Numbered from the stretch's first letter, positions 6,554-13,016 are shown. The stretch: DNA of 13,228 nt from JAFALX01 sp050734185 (GCA_050734185.1 JBOHUE010000057.1:1-13228), one strand, 5' to 3'. Made by a program: numbers and translations. Notes: generated from the sequence alone by a model not told the origin.

Positions 6554-7675
6554 CTACGGCTTGATGGTGCCGATGCCTGCCTTGACTTTGTTGATCACCG
6601 CGGTGGGAAGCGCGATGAAGTTGGCCTTGGTGAGGTATTGGTCAGCGGAGCCGCCGCTGATGTCGATCAACCAGGCGAGGATCGTGCGCATTGCCAGCGA
6701 CTTGTTGGCGTCGGTCTGGGTGGTGTTGACCACGAGGTACTCGTAGTTGACGATCGGGTACGACTGCGCACCGCCCTGGTAGATCAGTGACTGCGACAGG
6801 TTGTCCGGGATCTCCGAAGCCACCGCGTTGACCGCGGACGCCATCGACGTTGGATTCGCGTTGGTGTACTGACCCGCCTTGTTCTGCAACGACGCCAGGC
6901 CCAGGTTCGCAGCCTGCGCGGTGGCCTGCGCGCTGATGCCGATGTACGCGACGCAGCCGGGGTTGGCCTGGCAGGCAGTCACCATGCCGGGGTTGCCCAT
7001 GGCGGTGACCTCGGTGCTCACCGCCGGCCAGGTGACCGTGGTGCCGATGCTCGGCCCGTTGGCCCAGGTGCTGTTCGTCGCCGCAAGGAACGAGGTGAAC
7101 AGGAAGGTGTCACCCGACGAGTCGACGCGGCGGACCGGAACGATGCCCGTCGCCGGCAGTGTGACGCCCGAGTTGAGTGCGGCGATCGCCGGGTCGTTCC
7201 ACTTGGTGATCGTGCCCTGGTAGATCTTGGCCAGCACGTCACCGGTGAGCTTCAGCGAGGTGATACCCGGCAGGTTGACGAACACATCCTGCGCAGAGAC
7301 GACGACGGGGATGTTGGCCAGCGTCGGGTTCTGCGTCATCTGCCCGGGGCTGAGGTACGCATCCGAACCGCCCATGTCGACGGCACCGGCGATCGTGTCG
7401 GTGACGCCCTTGCCCGAGCCGCCGGCGGCGGGCGCGAGTGTGATGTTCGAATAGGCCGCAGTCAGCGGCGCCACGATCGCCTGCAGGTACGGCAGCATCA
7501 GCGACGATCCATCCTCCTGGATCTTCACCGCGGCCGCCGGGTTCCCGGTCTTGACGGCAACGGCCGTGGGCGTTGCCGCCGCTGTCGGAGTGCTGGTCGT
7601 GCCGCTGTCGCTGCCACACGCGGCAAGTGCGAGAGCTCCGAGGAGCGCGGCTCCACCGATCAGTCGCGTTCTCAT
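6554..7675 (-). CDS. pstS: Phosphate-binding lipoprotein PstS
   Basis: This is the extracytoplasmic receptor of the Pst importer, 373 residues. A lipoprotein signal peptide covers residues 1-19 with lipobox L-A-A-C and lipidated Cys20, followed by a Ser/Thr/Ala/Pro-rich linker to about residue 45. Phosphate-site motifs typical of PstS are 'GSSLMLPYLQA', 'GGSGKGVTDTI', 'DMGGSDAYL' and 'RRVDSSGDTFLFTSFL' (Arg-x-Asp-x-Ser-Gly pattern), plus 'SYPIVNYEYLVV' near the C-terminus. ATG at 7673-7675 is preceded by a strong AGGAGAGG. The gene lies second in a pstB-pstS-pstC-pstA operon, 80 nt after pstB; this gap might hold a second promoter, but I see no clear one. Confidence 0.95.
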   Translation of the reverse strand: MRTRLIGGAALLGALALAACGSDSGTTSTPTAAATPTAVAVKTGNPAAAVKIQEDGSSLMLPYLQAIVAPLTAAYSNITLAPAAGGSGKGVTDTIAGAVDMGGSDAYLSPGQMTQNPTLANIPVVVSAQDVFVNLPGITSLKLTGDVLAKIYQGTITKWNDPAIAALNSGVTLPATGIVPVRRVDSSGDTFLFTSFLAATNSTWANGPSIGTTVTWPAVSTEVTAMGNPGMVTACQANPGCVAYIGISAQATAQAANLGLASLQNKAGQYTNANPTSMASAVNAVASEIPDNLSQSLIYQGGAQSYPIVNYEYLVVNTTQTDANKSLAMRTILAWLIDISGGSADQYLTKANFIALPTAVINKVKAGIGTIKP

Positions 7676-7745
7676 GAAAATTCCTCTCCTGATGATCGAG
7701 TGCCCACCCGGCTACGCGGCACAGGCCGTGCAGCCAATTTCGTGA

Positions 7746-7762
7746 CGGCTGTCTGTCAGCCG
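7746..7762 (-). other. Short hairpin at the pstB stop
   Basis: CGGCTG (7746-7751) and CAGCCG (7757-7762) form a perfect 6-bp stem with a 5-nt loop, spanning the pstB stop codon. On the transcribed strand it is not followed by a T-run, so it is not a standard intrinsic terminator. It might attenuate transcription or define an mRNA end that lets pstS accumulate above pstB; this is a guess. Confidence 0.4.
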
Positions 7763-8577
7763 ATTCGACCGCTGACGTATTCGCGGCTTCGCTCGTCGGC
7801 CGCGTCGTGGAAGAACTTATTTGCCGTTGCGTGCTCCACCAGCTTTCCGGCCATGAGGAACACCACCTCGTCGCTGATGCGCAGCGCCTGCGCGAGGTTG
7901 TGCGTGACGATCAGGACGGTCACGCGCTTGCAGAGCCGCTTCAGCAGCTCCTCGATGTGCTCGGTCGTTCCCGGGTCCAGGGCGGACGTCGGCTCATCCA
8001 GCAACAGCACGTCGGGTTGCAGCGCCAGCATGCGCGCGAGGCACAGCAGCTGCTGCTGGCCGCCGGAGAGCATGAACGGGGAGCCGCCGAGGCGGTCTTT
8101 GACCGCGTTCCACAGCCCCACCTCTTGGAGCCGCTCCTCGACGAGCTCGCGGCCGTTCCTGCTGACAAGCCCGTGCGCCTTCGGGGCGATCAGGATGTTG
8201 TCCTGGATGCTCTGGGGAAACGGGTTGGCCCGCTGGAAGAGCATGCCGACGCGGCGCCGCAGCGCCCGCAGGTTGACGTCGGGCGCGTAGACCTCGATGT
8301 CGCCGATGGAGACATCGCCTCGCACGGCCAGGGTCGGCGAGTGGTCGTGCATGCGGTTGATCGAGCGCAGCACGGTGGTCTTTCCCGACCCGGTCGGGCC
8401 GACGATGGCCGTGATCCGTTGGTGGGGAAACGTCAGCGAGACGCTGTCGACCAGCGCCTTCTGGCCGGCGAAGACGCTCAACCCCCGCATGCGAATGGCA
8501 GTGTCCTGAGAAAGCTCCCGCTCTTGGACTGCACTCGTCGGGATGCTGAGATAGCCTGCGCTCACTAGATCGGACAC
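7756..8577 (-). CDS. pstB: Phosphate ABC transporter ATP-binding protein PstB
   Basis: This is the cytoplasmic ATPase that powers phosphate import, 273 residues from the chosen GTG. Visible are Walker A GPTGSGKTT (60-68), the Q-loop in 'FQRANPFPQSI' (Gln115; 'NPFP' is typical of PstB), the ABC signature LSGGQQQ (170-176), Walker B 'VLLLDEP' with Glu195, the D-loop 'SALD' and the H-loop His226. The residue after the signature is Leu ('QQQLLCLAR') where PstB normally has Arg. The family is about 250-260 residues and the N-terminus here carries a poorly conserved stretch of about 25 residues, so a later start (GTG at 8565, or ATG near residue 30) is possible; no clear Shine-Dalgarno decides it. 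It is placed first in the operon, before pstS, rather than last. Confidence 0.93.
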   Translation of the reverse strand: MSDLVSAGYLSIPTSAVQERELSQDTAIRMRGLSVFAGQKALVDSVSLTFPHQRITAIVGPTGSGKTTVLRSINRMHDHSPTLAVRGDVSIGDIEVYAPDVNLRALRRRVGMLFQRANPFPQSIQDNILIAPKAHGLVSRNGRELVEERLQEVGLWNAVKDRLGGSPFMLSGGQQQLLCLARMLALQPDVLLLDEPTSALDPGTTEHIEELLKRLCKRVTVLIVTHNLAQALRISDEVVFLMAGKLVEHATANKFFHDAADERSREYVSGRIG

Positions 8578-8592
8578 TACGCAGCCGTATGT

Positions 8593-8613
8593 TGTCGAGG
8601 GATTAGCTCGACA
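8593..8613. promoter_or_regulatory. Inverted repeat in the pstB leader/promoter
   Basis: TGTCGAG (8593-8599) and CTCGACA (8607-8613) are exact reverse complements with a 7-nt spacer. The repeat lies just downstream of the candidate Pho motif and overlaps its last two bases. It may be an operator or a 5'-leader hairpin of the pst mRNA. No regulator can be assigned. Confidence 0.5.
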
Positions 8614-8629
8614 TTAAGAAAGCGTAAAC
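8612..8629 (-). promoter_or_regulatory. Candidate Pho box upstream of pstB
   Basis: Read toward pstB the site is GTTTACGCTTTCTTAATG. It shares 12 of 18 positions, including 9 of 10 in the core AAGCGTWAAC (+ strand), with a site upstream of phoU at 13208-13225, in the same orientation relative to the downstream gene. The copy near phoU shows an 11-bp-spaced repeat (GTTAAC/GATAAC), as in sites of OmpR/PhoB-family regulators. It contains TAATGT, which could be a -10 element. The link to the PhoB-like protein in this window is inferred. Confidence 0.45.
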
Positions 8630-8674
8630 CGTGCACCGTGACGACGAAATTCGCTGCTGCAACAGCGAAAACCA

Positions 8675-9370
8675 CTACAACTGCGTGGACGTCTGTACAC
8701 GCAGCAGTGTTTCTCGCAGAGCAACGACCGCCGCGTATGGGTCGCCGCCATCCGCGGCTCGCACGACGACCGCGCGGCGAGCGCCGGCGGCGATGACGTC
8801 CGGGAGTGTGAGCGCGTCGATGCCGCCGATGGCGAACCACGGCCGCCGCTCGCGCTCGTCCGCCGCCAGCGTGGCGGCGTCCGTGACGAGGTCGAGGCCG
8901 GTCGCGGGCCGTCCCGGCTTCGTCGGTGTGGCGTATACAGGTCCGGCACAGAGGTAGTCGGCCGCCGCGTCCGCGCCGGCGAACTGTGACCGTGAGTGCG
9001 TGGACAGGCCGATGATCGCGTCGGGTCCGACGATGGGGCGGGCGAGGCCGGGGGGCAGATCGTCCTGGCCGAGGTGGACACCGTCGGCATCGAGCGCCAG
9101 CGCGACGTCGGGCCGATCGTTGACGATGAAGAGCGCGTCGTGGCGCTCGGCCGCTTCCTTGAACAGCGCCCCGGCGCTGAGCAGGGATGTGACCGCCGCG
9201 TGCTTGTCGCGCAGCTGGATGACGTCGGCCCCGCCGCGCAGGACGGCATCGAGAAAAGCGACGAGATCGCCCTGCTCGTCGCGGGTGCCCGTGATCACGT
9301 ACAGGAGTGCGGCATCGAGGCGGTGGCGGCGCCAGCGGCCGCGGTCGGGATCGCGACCGGCGAAGCTCAA
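8675..9370 (-). CDS. thiE: Thiamine-phosphate synthase ThiE
   Basis: ThiE couples HMP-pyrophosphate to thiazole phosphate carboxylate to make thiamine monophosphate. The 231-residue protein shows 'LLYVITG' (22-28), 'DVIQLRDK' (49-56; Gln52, Arg54 and Lys56 bind pyrophosphate), 'IVNDRPDVALALDADGVHLGQDD' (82-104; split here only as landmarks Asn84, Asp85, Gln102), 'GLSTHS' (121-126), 'GPVYATPTK' with Lys151 and 'FAIGGI' (179-184). No ATG or GTG in frame precedes LLYVIT at a sensible distance. TTG at 9368-9370 does, and it overlaps the thiG TGA in a TTGA, so it is taken as the start. This leaves an Arg-rich 20-residue N-terminal extension. 'VVVRAAD' replaces the usual VVVSAI near the C-terminus. 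It is the last gene of thiOSGE. Confidence 0.92.
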   Translation of the reverse strand: MSFAGRDPDRGRWRRHRLDAALLYVITGTRDEQGDLVAFLDAVLRGGADVIQLRDKHAAVTSLLSAGALFKEAAERHDALFIVNDRPDVALALDADGVHLGQDDLPPGLARPIVGPDAIIGLSTHSRSQFAGADAAADYLCAGPVYATPTKPGRPATGLDLVTDAATLAADERERRPWFAIGGIDALTLPDVIAAGARRAVVVRAADGGDPYAAVVALRETLLRVQTSTQL

Positions 9371-10161
9371 CCCGCGCGGCTGCGGAGGTCGGCGATACCG
9401 TCCCACGGCGTCGACGCTTCCGCGTAGAGGCGCTGCGGGATACGCCCGGCGCGATGCGCGAGCCGGCCCCCGTCGACCGCCTTGCGGATCGCCTCGGCCA
9501 TGAGCACCGGCTCCGCCGCGCGCGTGATCGCCGAGGCGACGAGGACTGCCGCGCACCCCAGCTCCATCGCGATGGCCGCGTCGGACGCGGTTCCCACCCC
9601 GGCGTCAAGGATGACCGGAACTCGCGCCTGCTCGAGGATGATGCGCAGGTTGTACGGGTTGCGGATCCCCGATCCGCTGCCGATCGGCGCACCCAGCGGC
9701 ATGACCGCGGCGCAGCCGAGGTCCTCGAGGCGGCGTGCGAGCACGGGGTCGTCATTGGCATACGGCAGCACCACGAAGCCCTCGTCGACGAGCTGCTCGG
9801 CGGCGGCGACGAGCTCGATCGCCTCGGGGAGCAGCGTGCGGTCGTCGGCGATCACCTCGAGCTTGATCCAGTCGGTCTGCAGCGCCTCACGCGCGAGACG
9901 TGCGGTGAGCACCGCGTCGCGTGCGGTGTAGCAGCCGGCGGTGTTGGGCAGAACGCGCACGCCGCAGCGTTGGACGACGTCGAGCACAGAGCCCCCCGTA
10001 CCGATGCCGATTCTGCGCATCGCGACCGTCACCATCTCAGCGCCGGACGCGTGGATGGCACGCTCGAGCACGTCATGCGACGGCGCGCCCCCCGTGCCCA
10101 GGATGAGTCGCGAGCTGAAACGCTCGCCGGCGATGAGCAGCTCGTCGTCGTTCAACGTCAT
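9367..10161 (-). CDS. thiG: Thiazole synthase ThiG
   Basis: ThiG (264 residues, a TIM-barrel enzyme) builds the thiazole phosphate from 1-deoxyxylulose 5-phosphate, dehydroglycine and ThiS thiocarboxylate. Visible are 'RLILGTGG' near the start, 'GGSVLDVV', 'LPNTAGCYTARDAVLTARLARE' (landmarks 71-92), and Lys100 in 'DWIKLEVIAD', which forms the imine with the sugar. 'VMPLGAPIGSGSGI' binds the phosphate and 'VILDAGVGTASDAA' follows. 'ASAITRA' is the form I associate with actinobacterial ThiG. Its ATG overlaps the thiS stop (ATGA) and its TGA overlaps the thiE TTG, so translation is probably coupled. With ThiO as neighbour, glycine is the expected dehydroglycine source. Confidence 0.96.
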   Translation of the reverse strand: MTLNDDELLIAGERFSSRLILGTGGAPSHDVLERAIHASGAEMVTVAMRRIGIGTGGSVLDVVQRCGVRVLPNTAGCYTARDAVLTARLAREALQTDWIKLEVIADDRTLLPEAIELVAAAEQLVDEGFVVLPYANDDPVLARRLEDLGCAAVMPLGAPIGSGSGIRNPYNLRIILEQARVPVILDAGVGTASDAAIAMELGCAAVLVASAITRAAEPVLMAEAIRKAVDGGRLAHRAGRIPQRLYAEASTPWDGIADLRSRAG

Positions 10162-10364
10162 CCGCCCTGCACCGCCTGCAAGACCTCGACGCTGTCGCCC
10201 TCGGCAAGCGTGGTGTCGTGCCAGCGGCTCCGCAGCACGACCTCACCGTTGCGCGCCGCCGCGACTCCTGTCGCATCGTCGCGAATGTCGAGCTGGTGCA
10301 CCATGTCGGCGACGGTGACTCCGTCAGCGACGATGCGCGCAGCTCCGTTCACCACGACGTTCAT
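10158..10364 (-). CDS. thiS: Sulfur carrier protein ThiS
   Basis: This 68-residue ubiquitin-like protein ends in the Gly-Gly tail ('QAVQGG') that is adenylated and thiocarboxylated to deliver sulfur to the thiazole. The sequence begins 'MNVVVNGAARIV' and has 'GVAAARNGEVVLRSRW' (10-25 residues before the middle) and 'LAEGDSVEVLQAVQGG', typical of ThiS. It overlaps thiO by 4 nt upstream and thiG by 4 nt downstream (ATGA both times). The adenylating enzyme ThiF is not in this window and must be encoded elsewhere or replaced by a MoeB-like protein. Confidence 0.96.
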   Translation of the reverse strand: MNVVVNGAARIVADGVTVADMVHQLDIRDDATGVAAARNGEVVLRSRWHDTTLAEGDSVEVLQAVQGG

Positions 10365-11488
10365 CCGGCGACCGCTGCCGCAGTCGCGAAGCGATCCGGT
10401 GTGAACGGCCGCGCAACAGCCGGTGAGTCGTCGCCGCGCACGAGCGCGGAGACCGCGTCAGCGGTGATCGGGGTGAGCAGGATGCCGTTGCGATAGTGGC
10501 CCGTCGCGATCAGCAGACCGTCGACCCCCGACCAGCCGATGATCGGTCCATTGTCGGGCGTCCCCGGCCGCAGCCCGGCGCTCGCCTCGACAAGCTCCAG
10601 CTCCGCGACATCGGGGATGAGCTCGCGTGCGTCGCGGAGCAGGTCGGACACGGCGCCGGCGGTGACGGCCGTGTCGTGCCCGCGCTCCTCGACCGTGGCA
10701 CCGACGACGACGGTTCCGTCGTCTCGCGGCACGAGGTACGCGTCGCGGCCGCGGATCACGTGACCCGCGAGCGCTGCGCCGTCGCGCGTGCGCAAACGAA
10801 GGATCTGACCCTTCACGGGTCGCACCGGCGGTATCGCGTGTGCGGGCAGCCCCGGAACGAGCGGCGACCAGCAGCCCGCGGCCAGCACCACGGTGTCCGC
10901 GGTGATGTCGCCGGAATCGCCCGCCGTCACTCCCACGACCCGATCCCGGCCGGCGCGGATCGTTGCGCTCTCGCGGCAGACGGTCACGCCCGCGCGGTCG
11001 CACGCGCTGAGCAGCGCCCGCAGCACCAGGCGCGGATCCACCTGATGATCGCCCTCCACGAGAAGGCCACCCCGCGTGCGCGGCGCCAACCGGGGCTCGA
11101 CGCGGCGGCACTCCTGTGAGTTCAACGCGACGATGTCGAGCCCCAGCCCCGCTCGAAAGCCGGCGTCCCGACTCAGGGCCGCCCATTCATCGGAGTCACG
11201 CGCAACGAACAACGAGCCACATTTGCGATACCCCGTCTCGCACCCAGCGGCCGCCTCGAGCGCCGCGATGAAGTCCGGGTAGCGCCGCCACGACTCCAGC
11301 GCGAGCGCCGAGAGGCGCTCTTCGCCGAACTGCGCCTCGCCGACGGGTGCCAGCATCCCGGCCGCGACGCGCGACGCCCCCGATCCGGGAGCGGGATCGA
11401 CGACGCTGACGTCGGCGCCGGCGGCCGCGGTGCGCCAGGCGATGGCGAGGCCGATGACCCCACCACCGACAACCACAACGTCAGGCAC
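10361..11488 (-). CDS. thiO: Glycine oxidase ThiO (FAD-dependent)
   Basis: ThiO oxidises glycine to dehydroglycine with release of hydrogen peroxide, supplying the thiazole nitrogen and carbons. The 375-residue protein begins with the FAD dinucleotide fold 'VVVVGGGVIGLAIAW' (4-18), ending its first beta-alpha-beta unit in Asp31 ('VSVVD'). 'GASRVAAGMLAPVGEAQF' follows, typical of glycine oxidases. The C-terminal half has 'GLRPGTPDNGPIIGW' and 'GHYRNGILLTPITA', both ThiO signatures. The GTG start at 11486-11488 is 6 nt after GGAGG, which itself is in the P1 stem of the TPP riboswitch. It heads the thiOSGE operon, and its stop overlaps the thiS ATG. Confidence 0.95.
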   Translation of the reverse strand: MPDVVVVGGGVIGLAIAWRTAAAGADVSVVDPAPGSGASRVAAGMLAPVGEAQFGEERLSALALESWRRYPDFIAALEAAAGCETGYRKCGSLFVARDSDEWAALSRDAGFRAGLGLDIVALNSQECRRVEPRLAPRTRGGLLVEGDHQVDPRLVLRALLSACDRAGVTVCRESATIRAGRDRVVGVTAGDSGDITADTVVLAAGCWSPLVPGLPAHAIPPVRPVKGQILRLRTRDGAALAGHVIRGRDAYLVPRDDGTVVVGATVEERGHDTAVTAGAVSDLLRDARELIPDVAELELVEASAGLRPGTPDNGPIIGWSGVDGLLIATGHYRNGILLTPITADAVSALVRGDDSPAVARPFTPDRFATAAAVAG

Positions 11489-11493
11489 CGCGT

Positions 11494-11590
11494 TCCTCCC
11501 TTCGCCGGCATGATCCGGAGCAGGTTCTGGCGGTCGACGGCGACCAAGCCGTCCTCTCAGCCCGGTGGCGCCAGGCTCCCGCAGGAGCCG
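11494..11590 (-). ncRNA. TPP (THI-box) riboswitch upstream of thiO
   Basis: On the minus strand the leader reads GGGAGCC, then GGGCTGAGAGGA (the conserved CUGAGA), and then ACCTGCTCCGGATCATGCC followed by GGCGAAGGGA. These match the THI-box consensus (ACCTGATCTGGATAATGCC...GGGA) closely. P1 can be formed by CTCCT (plus 11583-11587) with GGGAG (plus 11496-11500), which contains the thiO Shine-Dalgarno sequence. Ligand binding would then block translation initiation of thiO. The P1 5' side can alternatively pair in a GGCTCC/GGAGCC hairpin (plus 11574-11589), a candidate ligand-free state. No T-run terminator is seen. The 5' end is about 18 nt after the response-regulator stop. Confidence 0.95.
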
Positions 11591-11591
11591 A

Positions 11592-11613
11592 GTCTAGCGA
11601 CGTTTTGCTAGAC
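11592..11613. repeat. Perfect inverted repeat at the regulator/riboswitch junction
   Basis: GTCTAGC (11592-11598) and GCTAGAC (11607-11613) are exact reverse complements with an 8-nt spacer. The repeat spans the stop codon of the response-regulator gene and ends just before the TPP riboswitch. No run of T follows on the minus strand, so it is not a classical terminator. It could be an operator or a boundary hairpin between the phosphate and thiamine transcripts. Confidence 0.5.
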
Positions 11614-12345
11614 CGCGGCCTCGGGCAGCCGATCAAGGCGGTCGAGACGGTACCCGACGCCGAAGACTGTGGTGATTCGGAACGGCAGGCGATCGAAGCT
11701 CTCGAACTTCTCGCGCAGCCAGCGCACGTGCACGTCGACGGTCTTGGAGTCGCCGTAGAACTTGCTGCCCCAGACGCGCTGGATGATCGTCTGCCGCGAG
11801 AGGACACGCCCGGCATTCAGCACCATGAGGGAGAGCAGATCGAACTCCTTGGGCGCGAGCCGCAGCTCCGCTCCCTGCACGTGCACGGTGCGCGCCGCGC
11901 GGTCGATGCGGAAGCCGTCGAACTCCTCGAGCTCCTGCGGATCTGAGCGTTCGCGCTGCGACATCTCGCTGCGTCGCAACAGTGCGTTGACGCGCGCCAT
12001 CAGCTCGTTGAGCGAGAACGGCTTGGTCACGTAGTCATCGGCACCGACCTGCAGCCCCACCACCTTGTCGAGCTCAGAGCCCTTCGCGGTGAGAATGAGA
12101 ATCGGTGTGGTCATCTCCTGCCGCAGCACGCGGCACACCTCGAGGCCGTTGAGCTCGGGGAGCATGAGGTCGAGCAGGATCAGATCCGGATGATCACGGC
12201 GCGCCGCGCTGAGGGCGGACGTCCCGGTGCTCGCCTCGGTCACCGCGTAGCCCTCGCGCGTGAGGTTGTAGCGCAGCGTTTGCCGGATCGCGTCCTCGTC
12301 CTCGACGACGAGCACGCGACGCGGTGCTGTGGCAGGTGCAACCAT
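11608..12345 (-). CDS. phoB: Response regulator, PhoB/RegX3-like (OmpR family)
   Basis: This 245-residue two-component regulator has an N-terminal receiver domain (about 10-125) and a C-terminal OmpR/PhoB winged-helix domain (about 140-240). The receiver has acidic Glu15 and Asp16, phosphoacceptor Asp59 in 'LILLDLMLPELNG', Thr86 and Lys108 in 'DDYVTKPF'. The winged helix shows 'LAPKEFDLLSLMVLNAGRVL' and 'VDVHVRWLREKFE', ending 'ITTVFGVGYRL'. ATG at 12343-12345 overlaps the phoU stop by 1 nt (TGATG), with GAGGAG 8 nt upstream inside phoU. The neighbour suggests control of the phosphate regulon. No histidine kinase gene is in this window. RegX3 and PhoB are not separable from sequence alone. 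Confidence 0.9.
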   Translation of the reverse strand: MVAPATAPRRVLVVEDEDAIRQTLRYNLTREGYAVTEASTGTSALSAARRDHPDLILLDLMLPELNGLEVCRVLRQEMTTPILILTAKGSELDKVVGLQVGADDYVTKPFSLNELMARVNALLRRSEMSQRERSDPQELEEFDGFRIDRAARTVHVQGAELRLAPKEFDLLSLMVLNAGRVLSRQTIIQRVWGSKFYGDSKTVDVHVRWLREKFESFDRLPFRITTVFGVGYRLDRLDRLPEAAV

Positions 12346-13016
12346 CAGCCCAGCTCCTCGATCTCGCCGGTTTCGAGAAAGATGAGGTCCTCGGCGAGGT
12401 TGGTGACGCGGTCTCCGATGCGTTCGAAGTTCTGACACGCCTGGATGAGTTTGGTGCCGCTGTACACCGTCTCTGGATGGTCGGACATCATCGCGATCAA
12501 CTCGTCGACGAGCCGGTGGTACAGGCGGTTGACGAGGTCGTCGCGTGCGGCGACACCGCGCGCCTCGTCGACATCGTGCGAGACAAGTGCACCGAGGATG
12601 CCGCGCACCTGACCTGCAACGAGCTGCGAGAGCTTGGGGAGATCGATGTACTCGCTGAGGGGCGGGAGGTCGGCAAGGTCGCGCGCGAGCCGTGAGATGT
12701 TCACGCAGTGGTCCGCCATGCGCTCCAGTTCGCTGGTCATGTGCTGGAAGCCGAGCGTCTCGCGGATGTCGCGGCCCACCGCAACGCCGGTCTCCAAGGC
12801 GCTGAAGCACAGCTGCCGCGCCTGCTCCTGCAGGGCGTTGACGCGGGCGTCGCCGCGGATCACCTCGTTGCTGGCGGCGACGTCGCGATTCAGCAGGCCC
12901 TTGGTGGCTCGATGGATCGCCTGGTCCACCAGTTCGCCCATCTCGATCGCGATGGCGCGGATCTGCTCGAGGTCGCGGTCGAGACCCGATCTCGATGCGC
13001 TCGAACGCTCTTCCAT
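12345..13016 (-). CDS. phoU: Phosphate signalling protein PhoU
   Basis: This 223-residue all-helical cytoplasmic protein links the Pst importer with the PhoR/PhoB-type system and restrains phosphate uptake. It shows the two PhoU repeats with their metal-binding E-x-x-x-D motifs, 'ELERMADHCVNISRLARDL' and 'FERIGDRVTNLAEDLIFLETGE'. The ATG at 13014-13016 gives a length close to the family norm (about 220) and sits 8 nt after AGGA. A longer open frame starting at 13184 adds residues unlike PhoU. It overlaps the downstream response regulator by 1 nt. It is separated from pstBSCA by the thiamine operon rather than ending the pst operon. Confidence 0.95.
   Translation of the reverse strand: MEERSSASRSGLDRDLEQIRAIAIEMGELVDQAIHRATKGLLNRDVAASNEVIRGDARVNALQEQARQLCFSALETGVAVGRDIRETLGFQHMTSELERMADHCVNISRLARDLADLPPLSEYIDLPKLSQLVAGQVRGILGALVSHDVDEARGVAARDDLVNRLYHRLVDELIAMMSDHPETVYSGTKLIQACQNFERIGDRVTNLAEDLIFLETGEIEELG

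Noticed and set aside
6538..6554. GTTCC/GGAAC inverted repeat between pstS and pstC
   Set aside because: Only 5 bp with a 7-nt G/C-rich loop and no T-run; too weak to call a terminator or operator.
8577..9761. Minus-strand open frame of 394 codons across thiG/thiE
   Set aside because: It crosses two well-supported genes in another frame and reads as low-complexity Arg/Ser/Pro sequence; a frame shadow.
9307..10404. Plus-strand open frame of 365 codons opposite thiG/thiS
   Set aside because: No domain recognised; the opposite strand encodes thiS and thiG with all expected motifs and ATGA overlaps.
12346..12810. Extension of the response-regulator frame upstream of 12345
   Set aside because: The extended part lies inside phoU in another frame and has no homology; the receiver domain begins normally just after ATG 12345.
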